From: Malachius bipustulatus
Lineage: Eukaryota; Arthropoda; Insecta; Coleoptera; Melyridae
Direction of reading: 5' to 3'
NCBI GenBank assembly: GCA_910589415.1
Contig: OU342631.1
Span: 12,152,001 to 12,216,000 of the forward strand
DNA: 64,000 bases
The stretch's first letter is position 1; every line of letters begins with the position of its first letter. The notes beneath the pieces were generated by a model. The model did not search any database. It was given only the letters and a program-made list of their open reading frames with translations, and was not told the origin of the DNA. A program made the position numbers and the translations under genes. Shown here one piece after another: positions 49,632-62,219 of this stretch.

Positions 49632-49710
49632 TTACTTTAGTAACTGGACGACCAAAATTGAACGCCATGTATAAAATCGTATTTTAAGCATAAAAGAGAG
49701 ATTTTTTTTT

Positions 49711-49832
49711 CAAGATTAGGCCTCGTTTAGGAAATATTTCCAAAACTGTTGTTCAGTTACTGGATGAAACATTTTTATTGCGGCCTTAGTTTTACGTTTT
49801 TGAAAATATTTCCTAAACGAGGCCTAATCTTG
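49711..49832. repeat. Short inverted repeat
   Basis: CAAGATTAGGCCTCGTTTAG and its complement enclose about 50 bases; the arms extend to about 34 bases. A third copy of the motif (AACGAGGCCTGAACTTG) occurs at 49960. Confidence 0.8.
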
Positions 49833-49959
49833 AAAAAAGTTCTTTTTTCTTTTATGTTTAAAATGCGATTTTATGCATGGTGTTCGATTTTTACTCTGTC
49901 TAGTTACTAAAAAATATTTTTTTAGCAGCCTTAGTTTTAACTTTTTTGGAATATTTCCC

Positions 49960-51640
49960 AAACGAGGCCTGAACTTGAAAAAGTTATGGTCATTATTTAC
50001 ATCCGCGGCTCCTACATTTTCACCATGGCACCTATATAGGGGTGGAGAACATACTTATAGTAACACTAACACCAGGAAGGTATTCATATGCTTTGTAAAT
50101 GAAAGGGAAAGCCACAAGACGGCCTAAAAACACGGTTTTGAGAGTGCAATGAAAGTACGGACCTGGCAGATGCCAAGATTACACATCGAGTACGGGTTGT
50201 AAGCACTTGTGAACAAAGCCTAGCGCTTCGAAACGAATTCAGGCACGTACTTTGCAATATATCCGCTTATTCATATCGTGAAAATACCACAGGGATTGAT
50301 GTTACGATTTTTGGAATATAAATGCAAAATTCAAAATAAAAACCGTGCTACTGTTAATCTCGAAGATTTTCCTTGCCCTGAAAGTGAAAAAAATAGAAAT
50401 TCGACCGTAGTGTCAAAGAGGCCTTAGATGTGACCCTGCGGATGTAAATAATTACCTTAAAAAAAAAAGTTATTAGTAGTTCCTTATGCTTTAAATTCGA
50501 TTTTATACATGACGTTCGATTTTTATTGTCCAGTTGCTAAAAAAATTTTGATTTTGACCAATGAAGTTTCAACATTGAAGATAAATAAATAAAAGAAAAC
50601 CAAAAACCCTTGTTCCCCTTTTCTGGTTTAATTTACATTGAGTTGGGTTTAATGTATTTTGACTTTTGAACTTTTTTTGTGCTATTTTGTAAATATTTTT
50701 GAGACTCTAAATATAGGTAGGTATGTACTCGTTTTAATGATGCTTACTAAATTTGAGAACTGATGAGGTGAACTTAATTCAGGTCGTGGTTGGAATTGAT
50801 TTTGAATATTACGATAATGTTCGAGTATAAATTAATTTGTTTCTTCTGAGATAGAGAAACAATTTTTTTTTTATTACCAAATCCAAATTAATTATATTTG
50901 AGAAATCCTGATTTTTATATTCAGTTTTGGACCATTAAAATTCAATTTCGAGTAATTATTGAGGTGATATCACTAAACAATACTAACAAAAATAAAACTA
51001 AAAAAATATATTTTAGAAGAAAAATTTTGGGTAATTATATACATCCCCGGCTCCTAAGTTTCATCCATTTTTTCGGGACCGAGGAGCGAATTAGGGGTGC
51101 TGGGTGGGTAAGAAGCTAAAAACAGCCATTGCAAACTAATATTAAGGTCACCACTAAGGCCTCTTTGGCACTGCGGTCGAATTTCTATATTTTTTTCACT
51201 TTCAGGGCAAGGAATATCTTTGAGATTAACAATAGCACAGTTTTTATTTTGAATTTTGCATTTATTTTGCATTTATATTCCAAAATACGTGACATCGTTC
51301 GCTATTATGGTCCGAGTACGTTTGAATGCGGTTCGTATGTTAAGACCGGCCCTGGTGTATAATTATGAGTTCCGGCCGCTTAATAATGTTTATTCCGTCC
51401 ACTCGACACTCTGACCTTGCATGTCTCTTATGTGATTTTCGCTGTTCTAAACAGGCCCGCACTCAGTAAGACCGACTTTTGATGCCCTTTTGCTCGTTTA
51501 TCTTTAATTTGCAAAGCAAATGAATGCCTTCCTGGTGTTACTATAGGTATGTCCTCCACCCCTATATAGGTGCCATAGTGAAACTGTAGGAGCCAGGATG
51601 TATAAATAATGACCAAATTTTGATATCCAACGTACGGTTA
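49960..51640. repeat. 1.7-kb inverted repeat (two opposed element copies)
   Basis: The left arm (about 49980-50450) and the right arm (about 51030-51620) are inverted copies in mirror order. Examples are GGCACCTATATAGGGGTGGA against TCCACCCCTATATAGGTGCC, and CCTTGCCCTGAAAGTGAAAA against TTTTCACTTTCAGGGCAAGG. The spacer of about 600 bases is A+T-rich. Arms differ by small changes, so this is an old foldback element or two insertions in opposite directions. No transposase frame. Confidence 0.8.
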
Positions 51641-52859
51641 ACGAGTTAGTTATTAGTGAAATAATTTTTTCAACAAAGGGGGGGGGGCTTCGGGGATGGG
51701 GGAATACTTTCACTAGCCAATTCCTGAAGAGAAATATTATAGGTAAATTTTTTTCTGAACTTCTGGCATATTTTACCGACTGTATGTACTATTTTGACGA
51801 TGAATATTTTAAATTGTTCAGGTCTCAACAGTAGTAAAAGAATATTGAACAAAAGGTGGACGATATGACAACATGGGCTGTCCTTCACACTCCTATAACA
51901 TTAGTCCTAGATTCCAGTTTAGGCCAAGGTTACTAGGCGTCAAATATAACGTTCTGAATTCGGATGTTGGGAAATTCAAAGCGATAAAGTAATAATAATT
52001 GGACGTATTGACACCTTTGATACTTGCCTATCCTGCCTGTAATTATGATTTTGATAATTTTCAAGCCTGAACTGAATCTTGCGAGATCTTGGATCTTGAT
52101 TAATCTTCAATGTCCTTGATATGACGCGGCATTTATCTCCCTCGTCTCCCTCACAGTCCTTCGTCCTTGTAGCTGCAAAACTTCGCGATAAACAAGTCAG
52201 CGTCGCAGTGATGGATTTGGAATATCCTCTTTCAGGATAAATGAGAGGAATCGGTAATAATCCACGATTGCAGGGCTAGGATGTTAATAGTTGAAGATCC
52301 AAGAATTTGTTTATATTATTGTTAAATAGTTTTCAATTTTGATCTAATTTTTTGATTTTTAAGGGTTTTTATCGGATGTAGGACTTTTTTAACGCTTGAT
52401 GAGTGATTTTTTCATATTTAATTGACTAATTTCTATGAGCCAGAAATAAAGGTAAAATGCCACAAGCCACAAAATCATCGATTTTTCTGACAAACGAACT
52501 TAGATGAAAACCCGAAAATAACACGGAACATAGATTATCGCTGCACGTGATGCTTGTTTGTGTTCGTTCATATTTGTTATAGCGTTTGTGTTCGCTATAG
52601 AGCGCTTATTCCAGTTGATCGCGTGGTTTTATTACAAAATAAATTTTCTCTATTGCACCATATCTCCCATATCTACCTAGGCTGGGTTGCTTCTGGTTCG
52701 AGGTAGGGGAATTCAAATCTTCAGAAGACTGGCGTGAAAGTTTAACAAATTACTTTCATGATTGAATGTTTTGATCTCAGAGCTGGCTGGATGCGTAGGT
52801 GAGGTAGGTAACAAACACGCCCACTACATTAGACGATTCCCTGAAATTTATAAAGGAAA
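51641..52859. other. Gene-free stretch
   Basis: A+T-rich with a poly-G run of 9 near 51679. I see no exon, terminal repeat or tandem array. Confidence 0.4.
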
Positions 52860-53700
52860 AACAATGCCCGGCCAGCCGGTCGGTTATGCGGTTTCTATTG
52901 TTTCTCAACCGGCAGCGGAGCCGGCGAGAATTTAATAAGGATGGGGTTGCCGAGGGGCCGGCCTCTCGTACGTAAACCTTGACATAAATGAGTTGCCGGG
53001 ACTTTCAAGGTCAAGGACGACGAGGGGGCTCGATATTATAACTGGGTCATCCTGCTCTGCTGCTATTAGCTCGCCGATATCGCAAGGCAGCTCACATGTA
53101 GAACATATGAACATAGAAGCATAGAACCACCCATATAAACCTATGTATGTATGTATGGAATATGTTTATGCATTTATTAGAAAAAAAGTACTGAATGAAT
53201 TTTCAAACAATTAGTTTAATGAGGATTTTGAACGGCAAACCGAGACGTTGATTTAAATTTTAATGAACCGTGATAAATAAAATTATACTCCAGTGTAATG
53301 AATGATTCCTTTCTTTCCAAACGGCGACCTTCGACGCTATCAACACTCTTATTAACGACGACGCTAACCCCAAGTGAAAATGAGCCAATTAAAATTCACA
53401 GGCCGAAGTAATTATTGAAGCAGCAATAAACAAGTTCGAAGGTGTTTCACATTAATTAATTACTTCGGGGTTCTTTTCTGCTGTCGGAGGAATAAATTTT
53501 AATTATGTGTTTCGAACTTCAAAGTGTGTACCTAAATTTCCCTTTTTCAAGCATTTTCCAACGTTCTGATTGCATTTTCTTTACGTCTGCTTCTCAGATA
53601 CCGATACCGCTCGCTGTTTCGCTTTTAATTCAAATTAACGAAGTTGTCATTTTTGTTTCGTTTTCTTTCCTATCAGAATAAAAATTAGAAAGAAAATTCT
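52860..53700. promoter_or_regulatory. G+C-rich island, possible intronic enhancer
   Basis: 52860-53100 is far richer in G+C than its flanks and non-repetitive, and contains TCAAGGTCA at 53005-53013, the extended nuclear-receptor half-site bound by FTZ-F1/ERR-type factors. 53220-53640 is unique sequence with several homeodomain-type ATTA cores. No splice-bounded exon fits. The regulatory role is inferred from composition. Confidence 0.35.
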
Positions 53701-53989
53701 GCGATTATTCCAATTCTTATAATCCTGAGGTTGTTTGATCTTTATGGAAAATCTACTTTTACGTCAAGAATTTTTATTCTTGTTTGTTCTGTCTGGACTC
53801 CTCTTTCTTGTACCTAGACATTTTAATTATTTTTTTATGTCGGTTTTATCATTAATGTTCTAGAGAGTTTTTAATTTCAAAGGCGTTTTTTGAAAATCTT
53901 TCTCAAAGATTTTGGTTAAGTCTAATTTTTGAAAATATTTTAGTTATTTTTCGGGATTCCGTATATTACAACTATTACAACTCTTTACA

Positions 53990-55495
53990 GTACTAAAATC
54001 AAAAATTTGTACACTCTAAAAATCTGATTTCTCCCAAGTGTGGAAAAAAAGCTCAAACAGATCGATTTTACCCAAAGGGGAGACCAATTTTTTATATAGT
54101 TCAAGTTATTTTGGCACCCCTCTATCAACCAGAGCCTTGTCTTCAAAAAATTCAAAAAGCCAGAGTGGCACATCGTTCTGAAGCTACATACTTTCATTGT
54201 ATAAGTACCACGTTTTTTTATTCAATTTTGAAAATCTAATTTCATCCAAATGCGTAGAAAAAGCTCACACAAGTCTATTTTAACCCAAAGGGGGACCAAA
54301 TTGTTTATGTAGTTTCAAGTCATTATGGCACTCCTCTATCAACCAGAGCCTTCTCTTCAAAAAATTCAAAAAGCCAGAGTGACACATCGTTCTGAAGCTA
54401 CATACTTTCATTGTATAAGTACCACGTTTTTTTATTCAATTTTGAAAATCTAATTTCATCCAAATGCGGAGAAAAAGCTCACACAAGTCTATTTTAACCC
54501 AAAGGGGGACCAAATTGTTTATGTAGTTTCAAGTTATTTTGGCACCCCTCTATCGACCAGAGCCTTGTCTTCAAAAAATTCAAAAAGCCAGAGTGGCACA
54601 TCGTTCTGAAGCTACATACTTTCATTGTATAAGTACCACGTTTTTTTATTCAATTTTGAAAATCTAATTTCATCCAAATGCGTAGAAAAAGCTCACACAA
54701 GTCTATTTTAACCCAAAGGGGGACCAAATTGTTTATGTAGTTTCAAGTTATTTTGGCACCCTCTATCGACCAGACCCTTGTCTTCAAAAAATTCAAAAAG
54801 ACAGAGTGGCACATCGTTCTGAAGCTACATACTTTCATTGTATAAGTACCACGTTTTTTTAATTCAATTTTGAAAATCTAATTTCATCCAAATGCGTAGA
54901 AAAAGCTCACACAAGTCTATTTTAACCCAAAGGGGGACCAAATTGTTTATGTAGTTTCAAGTTATTTTGGCACCCTCTATCGACCAGAGCCTTGTCTTCA
55001 AAAAATTCAAAAAGCCAGAGTGGCACATCGTTCTGAAGCTACATACTTTCATTGTATAAGTACCACGTTTTTTTTTATTCAATTTTGAAAATCTAATTTC
55101 ATCCAAATGCGGAGAAAAAGCTCACACAAGTCTATTTTAACCCAAAGGGGGACCAAATTGTTTATGTAGTTTCAAGTTATTATGGCACCCCTCTATCAAC
55201 CAGAGCCTTCTCTTCAAAAAATTCAAAAAGCCAGAGAGGTACATTGTTCTGAAGCTACATACTTTCATTGTATAAGTACCACGTTTTTTTAATTCAATTT
55301 TGAAAATCTAATTTCATCCAAATGCGTAGAAAAAGCTCACACAAGTCTATTTTAACCCAAAGGGGGACCAAATTGTTTATGTAGTTTCAAGTTATTTTGG
55401 CACCCTCTATCGACCAGAGCCTTGTCTTCAAAAAATTCAAAAAGCCAGAGTGGCACATCGTTTTGAAGCTGCATACTTTCATTGTAGAAGTAAAA
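53990..55495. repeat. Satellite-like tandem array, about 214-bp unit, 7 copies
   Basis: The landmark TAAGTACCACG recurs near 54203, 54416, 54630, 54843, 55058 and 55272, a constant period of about 214. Each unit runs through ATTTCATCCAAATGCG, AAAAAGCTCACACAAGTC, ACCCAAAGGGGGACCAAATT and CATCGTTCTGAAGC. Inner copies differ by only a few bases, while the first and last units are diverged, as expected of an array that homogenises in the middle. The flank after the array keeps a partial unit near 55485. Confidence 0.97.
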
Positions 55496-56039
55496 TGTTT
55501 TTTTTTTTATTTGGTCCCCTTCAAGTTATAAAAGGAACATTGGATAAAATCGAAGGTTTTATTAGGAGGTGTAAATTTTAGTTGGGACACCTGTAGATTA
55601 TTCTCGGGTTTGGGTTGCCGTAATTAATGGGACTTTTTTTGGCATTAGCTTTTGACTAGCAAGTCTATCGCTTGATTGATATCCAACAAACAATATTACT
55701 TACCTTTTTTTTTATTCGCAACTATTAGCTTTTTCTGCTTCCATGTACCTCGGGACAATAGAACTTGGCAAGGTCAAAAGCGTGTCAGTACATTAGCACA
55801 TGTGATTAATGATGTGATGTTTATTTGTTGTAACTCGGTAGATAGAAAATTGTGTGTTCGCCTACGTAACGATCCTATAAAAGAGTCGTCTATCGTCTAC
55901 GTTAATATTTACATAAGCAGTTTATGTATATAATTTTCATCATCATAAAAATACATACTGTCGGGAAACTGCTTGCTTTGATTATGATGCGAGTATAGGT
56001 ATATTATTATAAAAAATGAATTAACTTTTTCTACAAATT
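55496..56039. other. Gene-free stretch
   Basis: No repeat or exon recognised between the satellite and the next MITE. Confidence 0.4.
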
Positions 56040-56513
56040 ACTTGGAAATGTGCTCTTGAGCCACCCTCAAATCTTTATGAATTATATTTTTGAAGAAAAA
56101 AGCGCCTTATTACTACAAAATCCAAGACCTACTAGATCTGGGGACGCCACTGGAATAAAAATCTCTCAAAACGGTGTTATTCTAAATTTTATCAAAACCT
56201 GTAAAGTATTAACGATTTTATAACAAAATTAAAGTTTTATTTAAAGGTACTCAATAAATTTCGACAAAATTTATTATTTATGTACTTTGTACCGTTTTGA
56301 ATAGAGAGATCCAGTGGCGTGCGCAGCTTTTTTTTTATAAAAAACCGCTAATACGAATTCTTTAAATTTTGTCATCTGGTAGGCCTTGGATTTTGTAGAA
56401 ACGACATTTTGCTCAAAAGATACAGTTCATCAAGCTGTACCTCTTTTTAAGAATCGAGTTAAAATCGCAAAATTAATAAAAATTTTACAGGGTGGCTCAA
56501 GAACAAATGGTCA
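56040..56513. mobile_element. Foldback MITE
   Basis: The ends pair as GCTCTTGAGCCACCCT (left) and AGGGTGGCTCAAGAAC (right). Inner blocks mirror as well: AAAATCCAAGACCTAC against GTAGGCCTTGGATTTTG, and GACGCCACTGG against CCAGTGGCGTG. No coding capacity. Confidence 0.75.
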
Positions 56514-57639
56514 CTTTGTATGTCATTGCGATTTAGATTTTTAAGTATCCCATTGTGCCAAAACTGGACAAATGACTAAAAAAAATTTTAATCACTCTCA
56601 CACAGAGTTTTCTCTACTATCAGTTGCCATTGAAGCGTCCCTCCATGATTGAAAGCACACCTTATCTACCTTCTTAGCCCCCAGTAGCGTTATTACTGTC
56701 ACAAGCTGCCCAGGCTGTCAGTTCCCCATGCTTTGATCAATTCACGAGAACATTCTGGAGACACTTGCAGCCGGTTTTCGCAGAAAGGGTTCTTTCAACA
56801 ATAACAATATCGATTCGATCAAGTTCACAGCATCACAGCTAACTAACAAGGGAAGTTGTGATGAGTTGTCGACTGAAATATGAAGTAATTTTGAATGTCA
56901 ATAGGATACAGTCTCTTTTTTTTCGTAGAGATTAGCCGAATTTTTAGAGGAGTTTGTGTTTTCTAAAGAGCGGCAAACTGTTTACTTTACAACTATTTAG
57001 CGCTAAAAAGTTGCAAATTTTGAGTCTAGGTATAAGTGTAATATTGCAATTCGAATTTTCGAAGTTGTTTCGCTAAGTTGGTGGACATACTCTTTGAGAT
57101 TTTGTTCTAAAATCCTGTGATTCCCCTGAATTTCTACCTTCCACCAACCCTCGCGAATAAATGATTCATCTCATGAGCTTCCTTTTTATGTTTTTTTTTT
57201 CTTATAAATTACTTAACTCGTAACTTAGAGGAATAATTGTTTTCCTTAAAATTATCCATCCAATACGTCACATTCTTTTTATTAAGACCCGAGAAAGGAT
57301 TAGAGCATTAGGGTACTTACCTGTTTAATAAAAAAAATCTGATGACACAACTCATATCATCATAATCCATGAAACCAATAATTAGGTATTGAGGATCTAA
57401 TAATTAAATTCACCTGCAAGCAGAACTAATATGTCACATTTTCAGACACCGGAAACATAGAGGTTGCCGAGATTATAAATCACGAACAATTAAAATTAAA
57501 ATAAAAAAACAAAAAATTGAAACATTATATTTTCAACAATACGCTGTCGACAACGACAATGGAAGGAAAGACAATAATGTATTAGAATAATAGACATCAA
57601 ACTGATTACAACTAGATGAATGGGACTATGCTCCTATAT
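56514..57639. other. Gene-free, mostly unique stretch
   Basis: No repeat or exon that I can support. 56600-56870 is balanced in composition and unique, so it may hold regulatory sequence. Confidence 0.35.
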
Positions 57640-57960
57640 TATCGCCGACTTTAGCAGAAAGAAGCAGATGGCGGAACTGTTGAAGGACATCGGGCCGTTT
57701 GCAAAATTGCGGATGTTCGGCGATGCGGCAGCCCGGCATGCCGCCGCGTCCTTGTCGCGTCTCAAGGTCATACATCAGACACGTGCTTCATTGTTTCGCT
57801 TTTAATAATAATTCCGAGCGGGCGTGCATTCATTATCGTATCGCGAATTGCCCAGCACCGGGCGGGCCCCCCAGATCCACGTTGCGTTGTTTCATTTATC
57901 TGCGGGACGGCAGTCAATTGCCAGCTAGATTGCCCGACTTCGTGAAGATGTTACTGAGGA
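57640..57960. promoter_or_regulatory. Second G+C-rich island
   Basis: A sharp island of G+C-rich unique DNA with TCAAGGTCA at 57762-57770, the same nuclear-receptor half-site as the first island. Short open frames exist on both strands but none has good splice borders or family resemblance. Conserved non-coding DNA is the best guess; a diverged exon is possible. Confidence 0.3.
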
Positions 57961-58139
57961 TTCCAAAATAAACCACGTTTATCAATACTTATTATACTAA
58001 TTACACGCTTGTAACCAGGGGAATGTGACATTTTGTTATTTCGTCATTCATGTAAGAAAACACGTCGGGTTATACAGAGTGACGCAAAAACATCTATTCT
58101 GTTTCTTTTTTCACGTGAAGAATCACGACGAACAAGTTT

Positions 58140-58640
58140 TTCAATAACTCTTCTCATGCGGGATGTCCTGTATTAAAGTAGAGCATCGATGGTTGGATGA
58201 TTGTTGACTGACTTGCTTTATCCTGAAGATAACCCCATGGTAAAAGTTTGGGAAAGCCAAGACCAATGATCGAGGTGGCTCAGAAAGATGTAAATGTTGC
58301 CGGGGGATTTCATTGTAGCTCCAGCGGCGTGAGTCATGGCACCATCTTGTTGAAACCACATATTGTGGTGACCCTGGATAACCACTACAACAAAATTCTT
58401 AATATTTGCCCTCTCCATTGATTGTTCATCTGAGAAACTCCTTCATCTTAAAAAAAGGTCCAATATTCAGTTATTATGGCACACTAAACCTTTACTCAAC
58501 CTGCAAGGGTCTCTGATGAGTTCTCGTTGCCCCAAAATCGATAGCCTTTTTTTTTACTTCGGCACTGAGATGAAAATATGGTTTATCACTCATAATCAAA
58601 GTTGAAACAAAATCATCATCATTTTCGGTGAGGTTTAATA
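58140..58640 (-). pseudogene. mariner-like transposase fragment
   Basis: Read on the minus strand, the first part (about 58600-58450) contains SDKPYFHLS and GATRTHQRPLQ, matching the DEAHFHL...NPR...KPLH region of mariner/Tc1-type transposases. It continues into MWFQQDGAMTHAA (about 58370-58330), the block around the second catalytic Asp. Frames shift and stops intervene, and neither the N-terminal HTH nor the last catalytic Asp is recognisable. No terminal inverted repeats were found. Confidence 0.75.
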
Positions 58641-58736
58641 ATAAACAGGAGTACTGCAGACGTACTAGCCCATCTTCTGGTTTCTGGTTGAAGGACTAGG
58701 ACCAACTGAGTCTTATAAGGGAAAAAGTTTCAACTC

Positions 58737-59610
58737 TGTTCTTAGAATTCGCTGTATTAGGAAAAATGTGGGAAATATCTATCTCCAGCTGAGCAAAACT
58801 TGTTCTGGTCGATCTTTTTGGGGTTGATCTGCAACACTCAACACTTTCTCTGTCCTTAGGCTGCCTGAGGGAAAGTCGGGAGATCCCCGTCTCCAATTGA
58901 GCAAAACTTTTTCTGGTCGATGTTTGGGGTTCATCTTCAACATTCAACACTTTCTTTGTATAACGGAAAGTGTGGGAAATCATCGTCCCCAATTGAGCAA
59001 AAATTGTTCTAGTCGATGTTTGGGGTTGATCTGCGACACTCAACACTTTCTCTTTCACTATAATTCGTTGTATTAGGGAAAATGTGGGAAATCTCCATCT
59101 CCAATTATTATTATTGAGCAAAACTTGTTCTGGTCGATGTTTCGGATCGATTTGCAACACTTTCTCTGTCCTTAGAATTCGCTGTATCAGGGAAAATATG
59201 GGAAATCTCCATCTCCAATTGAGCAAAACTTGTTCTGGTAGATGTTTGGGGTTGATCTGCAACACTCAACACTTTCTCTTTCACTATAATTCGTTGTATT
59301 AGGGAAAATGTGGGAAATCTCCATCTCCAATTATTATTGAGCAAAACTTGTTCTGGTCGATGTTTCGGATCGATTTGCAACACTTTCTCTGTCCTTAGAA
59401 TTCGCTGTATCAGGGAAAATATGGGAAATCTCCATCTCCAATTGAGCAAAACTTGTTCTGGTAGATGTTTGGGGTTGATATGCAACACTCAGCACTTTCT
59501 CTGTCCTTTGAATTCGGTGTATTAGGGAAAATGTGGGAAATCTCCATCTCCAATTGAGCAAAACTTGTCCTGGGCGATGTTTGGGATGGATCTACTCTAC
59601 AACACTCTCC
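58737..59610. repeat. Minisatellite, about 115-bp unit, roughly 8 copies
   Basis: Each unit has AATTCGCTGTATTAGGGAAA, TGTGGGAAATCTCCATCTCC, AATTGAGCAAAACTTGTTCT and GGTCGATGTTTGGGGTTGAT, then CACTTTCTCTGTCCTTAG. A higher-order pattern is visible: 59043-59270 and 59280-59500 are near-identical two-unit blocks, one carrying a short TTATTATTA expansion. Long open frames on both strands are by-products of a unit length near a multiple of three. Confidence 0.95.
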
Positions 59611-62219
59611 CGAAATCATAAAATTTTTTTGCAATAGGAGGCTTTCTCGAGTGTCTCATATCCCCATAGGGGACCGTTTTGGTTATTGTGCGCCTAGTCG
59701 GTGCCTCGCGAATAACTTGAAATGAACCATCAACCGATTGTTTTTTTTTTTTTTTTTTGAAAACGAGGTGACTCTTCTTCGTTCATTGCGCAATTGCCTA
59801 CCTTTCCATAATTGAACGAATGGAATGGTATGGATAATATCAATAAAATGTATAATTCAGGATCAGAATATAAATAAATTTATATTGATTCGGAATCAAG
59901 GTTAAGTTGAGGAATAATACATAATCCTGCCACATCATTATAATGTAATACAGTCTGGTCCATTGCTTATCTATCTCTTTTATTCCTCCTTATTCGCTTG
60001 ACTGCAGGAAATGAACCTCTGGATCTCAACAACTTCGACAATTTATTTGACATATTTTAACCAGTGCTCCTGCCCTGGTTACAGTTTTTTTTCGATTGGA
60101 ATAGGAAACGGTCGTTAAAACTCATTGGCGGCCGATGGCCAGAGTTGGGATCGCGAAATAAGAGTTCGCAGATATCGTATCGTTTCAAATGGTCGAGGTA
60201 ACAAGGGGCGCTAGAATTGTAATTTCATTTCGTGGTTGGAGTCGTCAGATACTCCCCCCAACACTGATGGGCATCGTAGTCAGATACGAAATTACCCGGT
60301 CCATGAAAATTAACCTTAGAACATTAGCTAATGAGACTTACACCTCGTTAATTATTCGATTCGTCGGGAATCGTCAGATATTCTCCCTAAATCGTGTCAT
60401 AACAATTGTTATTCGTGTATATGTGAACAATTAAATCTTATTACAACTTCGTTAATTAAAAAAGTGCTTGTTACCAATCAACTCGTCGGGACAGCAGTGT
60501 AATCTGCAAGGTCAGTACATTATTATTTATAATTAACAGTCGAATCAATCTAAACATTTACAGGACATGAATAATTTGTCGGTTCGTCAGTATCGTCCAA
60601 TTTTTTTTATTGACTGCCGATGTAGAAATTTTAGTTTTACAAGCGAGCAGAGTGTATTTGGTGGAAATTCTGCGTTTGATGTAAGGGCAAAACGACGAGA
60701 ATGTCGCATTTAGTGGAAATTCTGCGTTTGATGTTTGTAAAGCTAAAACGACGAGAACGTCGAGACTAGAGTATGTATAGGTGGTATAGGCTAGACAAAA
60801 TTAATCGATCGTTGAGTACCCGGACCCGGGGTAATGTGGCGTCTGAATACGTCGGCTTTGTTCAAATTTCATGTTCTTATTAATTTAATTAAAATTAATA
60901 TTGTTATTATTATTATTAAAGGAAATTTACTTTTTAAATACAAAAGGACAAGATGATACCCAGTTTCATATTGCGTCAAGGTGACGGAACGGTGCAGCGA
61001 TAGCAGTCTCCGATAATAATAGAACCTGGTCGTCGGCCTCTTGAAATGATAAAGGATTTATCCATCGCAATAATAAATAAATAAATAAATGGCAACTTTA
61101 TCATGTTTGCATTTGCATTCGTTGCGATCATTCATTGTTGAATTCACATTGAGAAAGGTCAAGTTTAATCTAATTTTAATTTCCACACCAAATTAGTGTG
61201 TTCAAAGAAATGATGATGATGTTAACCGGACCGCATCCATTAGATATAATCAAGTTGCCATGAAATGAACAAATGATACTTTTGACGTCTCTTCACAAAC
61301 TAAACTAGTTTTTCATATAAAAACTAAAAAAAAAATTTTCAGCAAAAAAATCGCGATTTATTAATTTAAAACGCAACAATGAGCTGTTTTCGGTTTTCCC
61401 TTAGGCGAGTTTTGTGCGCGCCTTTTTTAGCTTCAAATAAGTCAGTGTCGCGAGACGTTTGTTAACTAACACAACACAACCATAACCTTTTATAATTTAA
61501 ATTTCAGAGATTTATCTGAACTAAGTAGGTAGGTACTGTCAAATAAATTGTAATTGATTTTTACAAGATTTTTTCTATTCCATCATGGCCTACTGCGATT
61601 AATGTATTTTTTGTTGCTCATTCTTTACAAAAATCTAAAAAAAAAAAAACAGTTTTATTCGCAGGAAGGTGACAATAAAATATGAAAGTGAATACAAAAA
61701 AACAAAATACAGAAAATTAACAAGGTCGTTAATGTTTCTTAAAAAAAAAATTATAAACCCGGAAACCGGTTGCGATTGCAAGGGGTGTGGGATATCTCTG
61801 TAGATAGAGGGGGTAAGGATAATTATTTTATTGTAGAAGTCTTCTGGTGAATCGATTGCGAAATTAGTGATTTTTTCCATAAATGGTCCTGATTTTAAAT
61901 ATTTCCGCAATTGTAGCAAGAAGGTGCTATACATGATGAATGAAGAAATTGAGGCTTTCGATTTATTTTCATTTTGACTACTGTTGAGAAAAAAAATGGT
62001 GTCCACAGGATAAGAAAAATTTCGAGTTGAAATTTGACTATTTGTGGTCCAGGCCTGCTTAATTAGATAATAAATTTTACCGTACTTTTCATGTTTAATA
62101 AATCAAGCGTGTCATGACAGGAGCATTATTTTTCTTTTGTGAAGGTAAAGTACATTTTCTACACGATATATCGAAAAAAATTTTTTGAAAATGTTGCTCA
62201 GAAATCTCTCAGAATTCAT
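59611..62219. other. Gene-free stretch with small repeats
   Basis: 60655-60770 has two direct copies of GTGGAAATTCTGCGTTTGAT plus AAAACGACGAGAA. Near 60235 and 60370 a GTCAGATA(C/T)TC(C/T)CCC motif recurs. There is a poly-T run of 18 at about 59741. An 81-codon open frame at 60189 lacks support. Otherwise A+T-rich with nothing recognised. Confidence 0.45.

Noticed and set aside
53985..54197. 70-codon minus-strand frame
   Set aside because: It lies in the first unit of the 214-base satellite and is broken in the other units.
58696..59634. Overlapping open frames of 72-189 codons on both strands
   Set aside because: They are translations of the 115-base minisatellite; the same peptide recurs in each copy and on both strands, with no start context.
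60189..60434. 81-codon plus-strand frame
   Set aside because: No family resemblance, no splice signals at its ends, and it includes local repeats.
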